In this document: positions 33,035 to 41,070 of the stretch, piece by piece | Layout: each line of letters begins with the position of its first letter | Position numbering within the stretch: position 1 is the first letter of the stretch | NCBI RefSeq assembly: GCF_004136635.1 | Contig: NZ_NOIU01000003.1 | Location: forward strand, 186,001-250,000 | Length of the DNA: 64,000 bases | Reading direction: 5' to 3' | Source: Rothia halotolerans | Lineage (GTDB): Bacteria; Actinomycetota; Actinomycetes; Actinomycetales; Micrococcaceae | The notes under the pieces: model-generated | Told to the model about the DNA's origin: nothing | The model's input: only the letters and a program-made list of their open reading frames with translations | Databases searched by the model: none | Translations under genes and position numbers: made by a program

Positions 33035-33865
33035 ATGGCGAACTACACCGCAGCCGACATCAAGGCCCTGCGCGAGCGCACCGGCGCCGGCATGCTCGAC
33101 GTCAAGAAGGCCCTCGACGAGGCCGACGGCGACCAGCAGAAGGCCATGGAGATCATCCGCGTCAAGGGCCTGAAGGGCGTCACCAAGCGCGAGGGCCGCG
33201 CCACGGCCGAGGGCCTGGTCGCCGCACGCGTGGAGAACGGCGTCGGCTACCTGGTCGAGGTCAACTCCGAGACCGACTTCGTCGCCAAGTCCGCGCCCTT
33301 CGTCGAGTTCGGCAACGCCGTGCTCGAGGCCGCGATCGCGAGCGGGGCCGAGAGCCTCGAGGACCTCCTCAAGGCCTCCTCCAACGGCAAGACCGTCGAG
33401 GAGCAGGTCACCGAGACCGGCGCCCTGCTGGGCGAGAAGGTCGTCGTGCGCCGCGTGGCCCGCGTCGAGGGCCAGAACGTCGCCGTGTACCTGCACAAGA
33501 CCTCCAAGGATCTCCCCCCGCAGGTCGGCGTCCTGCTCGCCGTCGAGGGTGAGAACACCGAGGAGATCGCGCACGACCTCGCCGTCCACATCGCCGCGAT
33601 GGCCCCGAAGTTCCTCGACGACAGCGCCATTCCGGCCGACCAGGTCGAGTCCGAGCGCCGCATCGCCGAGGAGACCGCCCGGTCCGAGGGCAAGCCCGAG
33701 AAGATCATCCCGCAGATCGTCGAGGGTCGCCTGAAGGGCTTCTTCAAGGAGAACACCCTGGTGGACCAGGACTTCGCCAAGGACTCCAAGAAGTCCGTGG
33801 GCCAGGTGCTCGAGGAGGCGGGGGCCAAGGCCACCGCGTTCGTGCGCTTCCGCGTCGGCAGCTGA
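33035..33865 (+). CDS. tsf: Translation elongation factor Ts
   Basis: Exchange factor that releases GDP from EF-Tu. The 276-residue product has the N-terminal UBA-like domain [20 protein letters not shown] with [13 protein letters not shown], and the exchange motif [12 protein letters not shown] with the TDFV loop that displaces magnesium. It is followed by the two core subdomains. ATG 33035 follows AAAGGAAG. The length is typical of actinobacteria. It lies 125 nt after rpsB and ends in a strong terminator. Confidence 0.98.
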   Translation: MANYTAADIKALRERTGAGMLDVKKALDEADGDQQKAMEIIRVKGLKGVTKREGRATAEGLVAARVENGVGYLVEVNSETDFVAKSAPFVEFGNAVLEAAIASGAESLEDLLKASSNGKTVEEQVTETGALLGEKVVVRRVARVEGQNVAVYLHKTSKDLPPQVGVLLAVEGENTEEIAHDLAVHIAAMAPKFLDDSAIPADQVESERRIAEETARSEGKPEKIIPQIVEGRLKGFFKENTLVDQDFAKDSKKSVGQVLEEAGAKATAFVRFRVGS

Positions 33866-33881
33866 CCGACCGTCCGCGCTT

Positions 33882-33917
33882 GAGGGGGCGCCCACCGCGT
33901 GTGGGCGCCCCCTCTTT
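33882..33917 (+). terminator. Rho-independent terminator of rpsB-tsf
   Basis: GAGGGGGCGCCCAC (33882-33895) pairs perfectly with GTGGGCGCCCCCTC (33901-33914) with loop CGCGT, followed by TTT. Confidence 0.85.
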
Positions 33918-33920
33918 GCG

Positions 33921-33926
33921 TAAGCT
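33921..33926 (+). promoter_or_regulatory. -10 element (TAAGCT) of pyrH
   Basis: TAAGCT lies just after the tsf terminator and about 85 nt before pyrH. Confidence 0.4.
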
Positions 33927-34011
33927 GACCGGGGGAGCGGAACTCCGCCGCCCTCATCAGCGCAAACCCTGTAGAGCTATCACACGAGGGCCGCACGGCC
34001 CAGGAGGAAAC

Positions 34012-34749
34012 ATGTCTGAGAATTCTGCGGCCCCCAGCCCCCACCCGCAGCGCCGTCGCGTGCTGCTGAAGCTCTCGGGCGAGGTGTTCGGCGGGGGCAT
34101 GGTCGGCATCGACACCTCCGTGGTGCGTGAGATCGCCGTGCAGATCGCCTCGACCGTGGGGCAGGCCGAGACGGCCGTCGTCGTCGGGGGCGGGAACTTC
34201 TTCCGGGGCGCGGAGCTCTCCGGCGCGGGCCTGGACCGCTCGCGGGCCGACTACATGGGCATGCTGGGCACGGTCATGAACTCCCTCGCGCTGCAGGACA
34301 TCCTGGAGCAGGAGGGCGTGGACACGCGCGTCCAGTCGGCCATCGAGATGGCCCAGGTCGCGGAGAACTACATCCCCCGCCGCGCCATCCGCCACATGGA
34401 GAAGGACCGCGTGGTCATCTTCGGCGCCGGCGCGGGCCTGCCCTACTTCTCCACCGACACCGTGGCGGCCCAGCGCGCCCTGGAGGTCCACGCCGACGAG
34501 GTGCTGGTGGCCAAGAACGGCGTCGACGGCGTCTACACGGCCGACCCCAAGCTCGACCCGGCCGCCGAGCGCCTCCACCACCTCACCTACGACGAGGCGC
34601 TGCGCCGGGACATCCGGGTGATGGACCAGACCGCCTTCAGCCTCTGCAAGGACAACAACGTGACCATGCGCGTGTTCGGCATGCAGGGCGGCGGCAACGT
34701 CGCCCGGGCCATCCTGGGCGAGGAGATCGGGACGCTGGTCACCGCCTGA
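34012..34749 (+). CDS. pyrH: UMP kinase
   Basis: Phosphorylates UMP to UDP for pyrimidine nucleotide synthesis. It is a 245-residue protein of the amino acid kinase fold. Motifs: [13 protein letters not shown] at the ATP end, [46 protein letters not shown] and [12 protein letters not shown]. The start ATG 34012 follows AGGAGG. An upstream in-frame extension would cross the tsf terminator. It is followed by frr, which has its own promoter. Confidence 0.97.
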   Translation: MSENSAAPSPHPQRRRVLLKLSGEVFGGGMVGIDTSVVREIAVQIASTVGQAETAVVVGGGNFFRGAELSGAGLDRSRADYMGMLGTVMNSLALQDILEQEGVDTRVQSAIEMAQVAENYIPRRAIRHMEKDRVVIFGAGAGLPYFSTDTVAAQRALEVHADEVLVAKNGVDGVYTADPKLDPAAERLHHLTYDEALRRDIRVMDQTAFSLCKDNNVTMRVFGMQGGGNVARAILGEEIGTLVTA

Positions 34750-34792
34750 GGCGCGCACGGCCGCCGTGTCGTCGCCTCGCCGCGGCGGTCGG

Positions 34793-34798
34793 TAGACT
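34793..34798 (+). promoter_or_regulatory. -10 element (TAGACT) of frr
   Basis: TAGACT lies 122 nt before the frr start, giving a GC-rich leader that can form a stem near 34830-34870. Confidence 0.45.
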
Positions 34799-34920
34799 TT
34801 CAGGAGAGAAGCACAGGCGCGCGGCCCCGCCGGCGTCCGCTCCGCAGCGGGCGCCGGGGTCTCGCGCCGGAGCCCCGAGCGGCACCTTCGCGGTGGCGCA
34901 CCCCGAACGAGGAGATCGCA

Positions 34921-35478
34921 GTGATCGAAGATTCCCTGTCCGAAGCCCGCACCAAGATGGGCAAGGCCGTCGAGGCCGCCAAGAACGACTTCGCCGCCGT
35001 GCGCACCGGCCGCGCCAACCCCTCCCTCTTCTCGAACGTGCTGGTCGAGTACTACGGCGCCCCGACCCCGCTGCAGCAGCTGGCCTCCTTCCAGAACCCC
35101 GAGGCCCGCACCCTCCTGATCACCCCCTACGACAAGTCGGCCCTGGGTGAGATCGAGAAGGCGCTGCGCAACTCCGACCTCGGCGCCAACCCTGCCAACG
35201 ACGGCAACGTCATCCGCATCGTCATGCCCGAGCTGACCGAGGAGCGCCGTCGCGAGTACGTGCGCCTGGTCTCGGGCAAGGCCGAGGACGCCCGCGTGTC
35301 CGTGCGGAACATCCGCCGCACCGCCAAGGGCGAGATCGAGAAGGCCGTCAAGGACGGCGACGCCGGCGAGGACGAGGGCAGCCGGGCCGAGAAGGAGCTC
35401 GACGCCACGACCAAGAAGCACATCGACCAGATCGACGAGCTCCTCAAGCGCAAGGAAGCCGAGCTGCTCGGGGTCTAG
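34921..35478 (+). CDS. frr: Ribosome recycling factor
   Basis: Splits post-termination ribosomes together with EF-G. The 185-residue product has the family's three-helix bundle and hinge: [66 protein letters not shown] and [22 protein letters not shown] 34921 follows GAGGAG. It is 3 nt upstream of cdsA, so the two are co-translated. Confidence 0.97.
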   Translation: MIEDSLSEARTKMGKAVEAAKNDFAAVRTGRANPSLFSNVLVEYYGAPTPLQQLASFQNPEARTLLITPYDKSALGEIEKALRNSDLGANPANDGNVIRIVMPELTEERRREYVRLVSGKAEDARVSVRNIRRTAKGEIEKAVKDGDAGEDEGSRAEKELDATTKKHIDQIDELLKRKEAELLGV

Positions 35479-35481
35479 TCC

Positions 35482-36339
35482 ATGAGTGATTCAGCAGAGC
35501 GCCCCGCCCCCTCGGGGGAGCCCCGTCAGCGGACTCCCCGAGCGGGCCGGGACCTGCCCGCCGCCATCGGGGTCGGGGCCGTGCTCGTGGCCCTGGTGGT
35601 CCTCGGGCTGTTCTTCCTCCCGCTGGTGCTCGTGGCGCTGGCCGCCGTGGCGGCCGGCGTGGGCACCTGGGAGATCGGCCAGTCGCTCAACAGGAAGCGG
35701 GGCATGAGGATCCCGCTGATCCCGGCGGTGGTCACCGGCGCCCTCTTCCCGTTCGCCGCGTACTTCGGCGGCAGCGAGTCGCTGATCTACACGGTGCTCG
35801 GCTCGATCATCGTGGTGATCCTCTGGCGCGCCCTGGGCCGCCGGGACGGCATGCTGACCTCCATCATGGGGTCGATCTTCACGATGCTCTGGGTCCCCTT
35901 CATGCTCGCGCTCGCGATCCTGCTCTTCCGGCAGGAGGACGGCGCGGCGCGGGTCTTCACGATCGTGCTCATGGCCATCGGCAACGACACGTGGGGTTAC
36001 ATCGCGGGCGTCCTGTGGGGCAAGCACCCCATGGCGCCGCGGATCAGCCCCAAGAAGACGTGGGAGGGCATGGCAGGCTCGCTCGTCGGGTCCATGGCCG
36101 TGGGCATCCTCTGCGCGATCTTCCTGCTCGACGACGCGTGGTGGATCGGCGCCGTCCTGGCCGTCCTGCTCGTGATCGCCTCGACGGCCGGGGACCTGTC
36201 CGAGTCGATGATCAAGCGGGAGATCGGCATCAAGGACATGAGCAACATCCTTCCCGGCCACGGCGGCGTGATGGACCGGCTCGACTCGGTCGTCTTCGCG
36301 GTCGCGGCCGGCTACGTCGTCTTCGTCGTCCTCGGCTGA
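35482..36339 (+). CDS. cdsA: Phosphatidate cytidylyltransferase
   Basis: Makes CDP-diacylglycerol from phosphatidic acid and CTP, the branch point of phospholipid synthesis. The 285-residue integral membrane enzyme has about eight hydrophobic segments and the C-terminal signature running from STAGDLSESMIKREIGIKDM to LPGHGGVMDRLDS with its conserved Asp and Lys residues. The N-terminal 35 residues are hydrophilic and Pro/Arg-rich. Start ATG 35482 is 3 nt after frr. Confidence 0.95.
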   Translation: MSDSAERPAPSGEPRQRTPRAGRDLPAAIGVGAVLVALVVLGLFFLPLVLVALAAVAAGVGTWEIGQSLNRKRGMRIPLIPAVVTGALFPFAAYFGGSESLIYTVLGSIIVVILWRALGRRDGMLTSIMGSIFTMLWVPFMLALAILLFRQEDGAARVFTIVLMAIGNDTWGYIAGVLWGKHPMAPRISPKKTWEGMAGSLVGSMAVGILCAIFLLDDAWWIGAVLAVLLVIASTAGDLSESMIKREIGIKDMSNILPGHGGVMDRLDSVVFAVAAGYVVFVVLG

Positions 36340-36367
36340 TCCCGCCCCACCGTTCACAGGAGGTCCC

Positions 36368-37030
36368 ATGCCCAGCACCGCACCGGATCCCGGCCAGCGT
36401 CCCGGCCCGCCGGGGCAGAGCATCACCGCGACCCAGGAGCTCGACAGCATGGGCCGCGCTCCCGAGGGGGCCAGGGGGTACTCGAGCCGTCAGGTCGAGG
36501 CCTTCGTGCGGGCCTGCGAGGAGAGCCTGCGGGCCGTCGAGGCCGGGGGAGAGCCCGAGGTGGCCTCCGCCGACGTGCGGGGCAAGGCCTTCGACGCGGA
36601 GGAGGGCGGCTACGACGTCGCCGACGTCGACTCGATGCTCGACTCCTACGAGGACCGCCTGGCCCGCGCCGAATGCGCCCGGTTCGCGGCCGAGCACGGC
36701 CGCCCGGCCCTGCAGGCCCGCGCCGAGGAGCTGGCGGGCCTGGTCATGGGCCGGCTGCACCGCCGGGAGGGCGAGCGCTTCCGCCGCCCGGTCGGGAAGA
36801 GGGCCGCCGGGTACTTCGCCGGCGACGTCGACCGGCTCTGCGAGGAGCTCCTGGCCTACTTCGCCGCGGCCGAGCGCGTCAGCCCCCGCCCCCTGCGCGA
36901 GGCCGCCTTCCGCGTCGCGAGCGGACGCACCGCCTACGACGAGGCCCAGGTGGACGCCTTCATGACTCGGGTGGGCGAGCTGATCCAGACTCTGCGCTGG
37001 TCAGACGCTTATTCGGCGGAGGACCGCTAG
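36368..37030 (+). CDS. DivIVA-motif repeat protein
   Basis: A 220-residue soluble protein containing four copies of a Y-x4-V-[DE]-x-[FML] motif: GYSSRQVEAF (37-46), GYDVADVDSM (81-90), GYFAGDVDRL (148-157) and AYDEAQVDAF (189-198). This motif is the first part of the DivIVA N-terminal domain, which binds curved membranes at poles and septa. Proteins built from repeats of it are known in actinobacteria near the rlmN/dxr region. The usual DivIVA coiled-coil tail is absent. ATG 36368 follows AGGAGG, 28 nt after cdsA. A role in cell-pole or envelope organisation is inferred. Confidence 0.78.
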   Translation: MPSTAPDPGQRPGPPGQSITATQELDSMGRAPEGARGYSSRQVEAFVRACEESLRAVEAGGEPEVASADVRGKAFDAEEGGYDVADVDSMLDSYEDRLARAECARFAAEHGRPALQARAEELAGLVMGRLHRREGERFRRPVGKRAAGYFAGDVDRLCEELLAYFAAAERVSPRPLREAAFRVASGRTAYDEAQVDAFMTRVGELIQTLRWSDAYSAEDR

Positions 37031-37060
37031 CCCGCGGGACGCGCCCCGAGCGCCCCTCGC

Positions 37061-37121
37061 GCCTCCTAGTTGTGTCATGGGACACAAGGTACTGTTTCTT
37101 ACATCACAGTACCTAGGAGGC
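37061..37121 (+). promoter_or_regulatory. Three nested perfect inverted repeats enclosing the DUF485-actP ribosome binding site
   Basis: Outer arms GCCTCCTAG (37061-37069) and CTAGGAGGC (37113-37121) are exact complements, and the second contains the Shine-Dalgarno AGGAGG (37115-37120). Inside lie TTGTGTC-ATGG-GACACAA (37070-37087) and GGTACTGT-N10-ACAGTACC (37088-37113), directly abutting. As RNA this is a compact three-way junction that hides the ribosome binding site. As DNA, TGTGT-N6-ACACA (37071-37086) resembles a CRP/GlxR-type operator. The two readings are not exclusive. TACTGT (37090-37095) could be a -10 box. I know of no named RNA family that matches. Confidence 0.75.
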
Positions 37122-37125
37122 TCGC

Positions 37126-37530
37126 ATGACATCCCACGGACCCCCCGACGCCGCGCCCTCGACCGGGCACGGCGCCCCGCCCCCCATCGACTTCGAGAGG
37201 GCCCAGGCCGACCCGCGCTTCCAGCGCCTGCGCCGCTCCCACCGGAGCTTCGTCTTCCCCCTGACGGTCGCCTTCCTGGTCTGGTACCTGGCCTACGCGG
37301 TGACCGCCATGTACGCGCCCGGCTTCATGTCCCACAAGGTCGTGGGCAACGTGAACGTGGGCATCGTGTGGGGCCTGCTGCAGTTCGCCTCGACCTTCGG
37401 CATCACGGCCTGGTACGTCCTGTTCGCCAACCGCCGGCTGGACCCGCGCGCCGTGGAGCTGCGCGAGGAGATGGAGGCCGGAGGGTTCTCCGGGCACGAC
37501 GCCGCCCCCGCCGGGGGTGATCCGCGATGA
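37126..37530 (+). CDS. DUF485 membrane protein, partner of the acetate symporter
   Basis: A 134-residue protein with two membrane helices. The family core is RLRRSHRSFVFPLTVAFLVW then YAVTAMYAPGFMSHKV and FGITAWYVLFANRRLDP. DUF485 proteins (YjcH in E. coli) are nearly always encoded directly before the ActP acetate symporter, as here, and may stabilise it. ATG 37126 follows AGGAGG, which lies in the outer arm of the inverted-repeat element at 37061-37121. The stop overlaps the actP start (ATGA). Confidence 0.9.
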   Translation: MTSHGPPDAAPSTGHGAPPPIDFERAQADPRFQRLRRSHRSFVFPLTVAFLVWYLAYAVTAMYAPGFMSHKVVGNVNVGIVWGLLQFASTFGITAWYVLFANRRLDPRAVELREEMEAGGFSGHDAAPAGGDPR

Positions 37531-39164
37531 GGGCGCTCGCGGAGGAGACGAGGCCGCTGCTGCTGAGCGCGGCCGAGACCGAGACGGTGGGGACCCCCGC
37601 GGTCAACATGTCCATCTTCGGGGCGTTCGTCCTGGTCACCCTGGTAGTGGTCCTGCGGGCCTCGCGGAACAACAAGACCGCCGCCGACTACTACGCCGGC
37701 GGACGCTCCTTCAACGGCACCCAGAACGGGCTGGCCATCGCGGGGGACTACCTCTCCGCGGCGTCGTTCCTGGGGATCGTCGGGGCCATCGCGGTGCAGG
37801 GCTACGACGGCTTCCTCTACTCGATCGGCTTCCTGGTCGCCTGGCTCGTGGCGCTGCTGCTGGTCGCCGAGCTGCTGCGGAACACGGGCAAGTTCACCAT
37901 GGCCGACGTGCTCTCCTTCCGGCTGCGTCAGCGGCCCGTGCGGGTCGCTGCGTGCATCGCGACGCTGGCGGTCACCTTCTTCTACCTGCTGGCCCAGATG
38001 GCCGGCGCCGGCGCCCTGGTCTCCCTGCTGATGGGGATCAGCTCCCGGGCGGGGCAGTCCCTGGTCATCGTGGTGGTCGGGGCGCTCATGATCGTCTACG
38101 TCCTGGTCGGCGGGATGAAGGGCACCACCTGGGTGCAGATCATCAAGGCCGTGCTCCTGCTGGTGGGGGTCGCGGTGATGACCGTCTGGATCCTCGCGCT
38201 CAACGGCTTCAACCTCTCGGAGCTGCTGGGGGCCGCCGTGGAGACCTCGGGCAGCGAGGCCATCCTCGAGCCGGGGCAGCAGTACGGCGCGACCAACCTG
38301 ACCAAGCTGGACTTCATCTCGCTGGGCCTCGCGCTGGTCTTCGGCGCGGCGGGGCTGCCGCACGTGCTGATGCGCTTCTACACGGTCCCCACCGCGAAGG
38401 AGGCGCGGAAGTCGGTGGTCTGGGCGATCGTCCTGATCGGCCTGTTCTACCTGTTCACGCTGGTCCTCGGGTACGGGGCGGCGGCGATGATCGGCAGCGA
38501 GCGGATCGCCGAGGCCCCGGGCGGGGTCAACTCCGCGGCCCCGCTGCTGGCCTTCGAGCTGGGCGGGTCGCTCCTGATGGGCGTCATCGCGGCGGTCGCC
38601 TTCGCCACGATCCTGGCGGTGGTCGCCGGGCTGGCGATCACGGCATCGGCCTCCTTCGCGCACGACGTCTACACGAACGTGATCTGCAAGGGCAAGAGCG
38701 ACCCCCGCAAGGAGATCCGGGTGGCCAAGACCACGGTGGTGGTGATCGGGCTGTTCGCCATCGCCGGCGGGATCGGCGCGCAGGGGCAGAACGTGGCCTT
38801 CCTGGTCGCGCTCGCCTTCGCCGTCGCGGCCTCGGCCAACCTGCCCACGATCGTCTACTCGCTGTTCTGGCGCGGCTTCACCACGCGCGGGGCGGTCTTC
38901 TCGATGTACGGCGGGCTGATCATCTCGGTCGTGCTGATCGCGTTCTCCCCGGTCATCTCCGGAAGCGAGACCTCGATGATCCCCAGCGCGGACTTCGCGC
39001 TGTTCCCGCTGAGCAACCCGGGGATCGTCTCGATCCCCGCCGCGTTCCTCCTCGGCTGGATCGGGTCGGTGACGTCCCGGACCCGCGAGGACCGTCGCAA
39101 GCAGGCAGAGATGGAGGTGCGTTCGCTGACCGGCATCGGCGCGGAGAAGGCCGTCGAGCACTGA
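37527..39164 (+). CDS. actP: Cation/acetate symporter
   Basis: Sodium:solute symporter family member of 545 residues that imports acetate and related monocarboxylates. About 13 membrane helices are visible. Typical segments are ADYYAGGRSFNGTQNGLAIA, GDYLSAASFLGIVGAIA, FYLLAQMAGAGALVSLLMG and GLPHVLMRFYTVPTAKEAR. The protein begins with a periplasmic-side stretch of about 25 residues. ATG 37527 overlaps the stop of the DUF485 gene, so the two are translationally coupled. The pair interrupts an otherwise conserved cdsA-to-dxr housekeeping block. Confidence 0.93.
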   Translation: MRALAEETRPLLLSAAETETVGTPAVNMSIFGAFVLVTLVVVLRASRNNKTAADYYAGGRSFNGTQNGLAIAGDYLSAASFLGIVGAIAVQGYDGFLYSIGFLVAWLVALLLVAELLRNTGKFTMADVLSFRLRQRPVRVAACIATLAVTFFYLLAQMAGAGALVSLLMGISSRAGQSLVIVVVGALMIVYVLVGGMKGTTWVQIIKAVLLLVGVAVMTVWILALNGFNLSELLGAAVETSGSEAILEPGQQYGATNLTKLDFISLGLALVFGAAGLPHVLMRFYTVPTAKEARKSVVWAIVLIGLFYLFTLVLGYGAAAMIGSERIAEAPGGVNSAAPLLAFELGGSLLMGVIAAVAFATILAVVAGLAITASASFAHDVYTNVICKGKSDPRKEIRVAKTTVVVIGLFAIAGGIGAQGQNVAFLVALAFAVAASANLPTIVYSLFWRGFTTRGAVFSMYGGLIISVVLIAFSPVISGSETSMIPSADFALFPLSNPGIVSIPAAFLLGWIGSVTSRTREDRRKQAEMEVRSLTGIGAEKAVEH

Positions 39165-39232
39165 GGGGCCCGCCGCGGGCCGCCCGTTCCTAGCACGGCG
39201 GGCGTCCCGTGCGGCCCGATCGGCCGATCCGT

Positions 39233-39238
39233 TATGCT
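39233..39238 (+). promoter_or_regulatory. -10 element (TATGCT) of the GlsB-like gene
   Basis: TATGCT is followed by a leader of about 120 nt that contains an A-rich bit (GTAAAAACCCC). GCACGG/CCGTGC at 39193-39214 upstream may end actP transcripts. Confidence 0.45.
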
Positions 39239-39363
39239 GTCCGGGTAAAAACCCCACTCAGGGCGTGAATGTGCCAGGGTGGGAACTCTTCCGACATCAC
39301 ATCGCGACCCCCGGGGCGCCGGCCACAAGCCGACCGCCTGCGGGAACCTAGAGAGGACGAGTC

Positions 39364-39627
39364 ATGGGAATCATCGGTTGGATTGTATTGGGAATCGTCG
39401 CCGGAGCGATCGCGAAGCTGATCCTCCCCGGCAAGCAGGGCGGGGGCATCATCGTCACGATGATCCTCGGCATCGTCGGCGCGGTCCTGGGGGGCTTCCT
39501 CGGGTCGGCGATCTTCGGAGCGTCGCTGGAGAACTTCTGGTCGCTCCAGACCTGGGTCCTGGCCATCGTGGGCGCGCTCATCGTGCTGCTCATCTGGGGC
39601 CTGGTGACCGGACGCAAGCGGGCCTGA
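39364..39627 (+). CDS. GlsB/YeaQ/YmgE-family stress membrane protein
   Basis: An 87-residue protein made of three membrane helices: IIGWIVLGIVAGAIAKLI, the Gly-rich IIVTMILGIVGAVLGGFLG, and WVLAIVGALIVLLIWGLV, with the PGKQGGG loop between the first two that marks the transglycosylase-associated family. Members rise under general and envelope stress, but the molecular role is unknown. Start ATG 39364 follows AGAGGACG. It is monocistronic with its own promoter and a long terminator. Confidence 0.9.
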   Translation: MGIIGWIVLGIVAGAIAKLILPGKQGGGIIVTMILGIVGAVLGGFLGSAIFGASLENFWSLQTWVLAIVGALIVLLIWGLVTGRKRA

Positions 39628-39660
39628 CCGCCTGAGGGAACGGCACCCCGCCGTCCCCGG

Positions 39661-39712
39661 GGCCCGGTGCGCGGGGGAGGACGCAGATCCTCCCTCCCGC
39701 ACCGGGCCTTTT
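39661..39712 (+). terminator. Rho-independent terminator after the GlsB-like gene
   Basis: GGCCCGGTGCG (39661-39671) pairs with CGCACCGGGCC (39698-39708). The stem continues, after one mismatch, through GGGGGAGGA/TCCTCCCTC, and TTTT follows. Confidence 0.9.
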
Positions 39713-39767
39713 GCGTGCGCCGGGGGCGGCAGCCGGGCCGGGCGGGCGAGGGCGCCCGCGGCGGGCC

Positions 39768-39773
39768 TACACT
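39768..39773 (+). promoter_or_regulatory. -10 element (TACACT) giving a leaderless dxr mRNA
   Basis: TACACT ends exactly 7 nt before ATG 39781. The GGAGG between them is too close to the start to be a normal ribosome binding site. Confidence 0.45.
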
Positions 39774-39780
39774 GGAGGTC

Positions 39781-41070
39781 ATGAAATTCGGTTCCGTCCC
39801 CGCCGCAGCGTCCGCCTCCGCCGCGGGGCTCCCCGCCCGCGCCGTCGCCGTCCTCGGCTCTACGGGGTCCATCGGCACGCAGGCCCTCGACGTCGTGGAC
39901 CACTGCGCCGCGCTGCGCGCCGAGGGCGGGGACGCAGCGGCGCCCGCCCTGACGGTCTCCGCGCTCGCGGCCGGCTCCGGCAGCCTCCCCCTGCTCGCCG
40001 ACCAGGCCGCCCGGCACCGGCCGGAGGTGCTGGCCACCAGCGGGACCGCCGAGGACGCCGAGCGCCTCCGAGCCCTCCTCGCGGACCGCGCCGAGCCGGA
40101 TTACGCCCCGCCGATCCTCCACGGCTCGGAGGCCGCCGCGACCGTGGCCGCCGAGGCCTCCGGGGACACCGTCCTCAACGGCATCACCGGCTCGATCGGC
40201 CTGGCCCCCACGCTGGCGGCCCTGCGCGCCGGGAAGCGGCTCGCCCTGGCCAACAAGGAGTCCCTGATCGCCGGCGGGCGCCTGGTCCAGGAGGCCGTCG
40301 CGGCCAGCCCGCTGGAGCAGCCGCTGATCCCCGTCGACTCGGAGCACTCCGCGCTCGCCCAGGCCCTGTCCTGCGGGGCGGATCGGGAGGTCTCCCGGCT
40401 CGTGGTGACCGCCTCCGGCGGGCCCTTCCGCGGCCGCAGCCGCGAGGAGCTGCACGATGTCACGCCGGCGCAGGCGCTCGCCCACCCGACCTGGGACATG
40501 GGCCTGGTGGTCACCACCAACTCGGCCACGATGGTCAACAAGGCCCTGGAGGTCCTCGAGGCCCACCTGCTGTTCGGGATCGAGCTGGACCGGATCGTCG
40601 TCGCCGTGCACCCGCAGTCGATGGTCCACTCGCTGGTGGAGTTCGTCGACGGCTCGACCATCGCGCAGGTCTCCCCGCCGGACATGCGGCTGCCGATCGC
40701 GCTCGGGCTGACCTGGCCGCACCGCGTCGAGGGGATCGCCGCCGGCTGCGACTGGGGGACGCCGCAGAGCTGGACCTTCGAGCCGCTGGACGAGGAGGCC
40801 TTCCCCGCCGTCCGGATGCTCAAGGAGGCCGCGCGAGCCGGCGGCACCGGCCCCGCCGTCTTCAACGCCGCCAACGAGCAGGCCGTCGCCGCCTTCCACG
40901 CCGGCCGGATCCGCTTCACAGAGATCGTCGAGACGGTGGGGACGGTGCTCGCCGAGCACCCCGGCTCCGGAGCCCACGCGCCCGACGCGGAACTCACGGT
41001 CGAGGCCGTGCTGCGCGCCGAGCGGTGGGCCCGTGAGCGCACCGATGCGCTGCTGGGGGCCGGCGCCTGA
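39781..41070 (+). CDS. dxr: 1-deoxy-D-xylulose 5-phosphate reductoisomerase
   Basis: Second step of the MEP isoprenoid pathway: rearranges and reduces DXP to 2-C-methylerythritol 4-phosphate with NADPH. The 429-residue enzyme shows VLGSTGSIGTQALDVV for NADPH, ITGSIGLAPT, LANKESLIAGG, the metal and substrate residues in VDSEHSALAQ, and TASGGPFRG with HPTWDMGLVVTTNSATMVNK. ATG 39781 is used; an upstream in-frame extension crosses the preceding terminator. It overlaps the protease gene by one base (TGATG). ispG of the same pathway lies one gene further on. Confidence 0.96.
   Translation: MKFGSVPAAASASAAGLPARAVAVLGSTGSIGTQALDVVDHCAALRAEGGDAAAPALTVSALAAGSGSLPLLADQAARHRPEVLATSGTAEDAERLRALLADRAEPDYAPPILHGSEAAATVAAEASGDTVLNGITGSIGLAPTLAALRAGKRLALANKESLIAGGRLVQEAVAASPLEQPLIPVDSEHSALAQALSCGADREVSRLVVTASGGPFRGRSREELHDVTPAQALAHPTWDMGLVVTTNSATMVNKALEVLEAHLLFGIELDRIVVAVHPQSMVHSLVEFVDGSTIAQVSPPDMRLPIALGLTWPHRVEGIAAGCDWGTPQSWTFEPLDEEAFPAVRMLKEAARAGGTGPAVFNAANEQAVAAFHAGRIRFTEIVETVGTVLAEHPGSGAHAPDAELTVEAVLRAERWARERTDALLGAGA

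Noticed and set aside
34799-34920. A riboswitch in the frr leader
   Set aside because: The leader is GC-rich and foldable, but I could not match any conserved riboswitch block.
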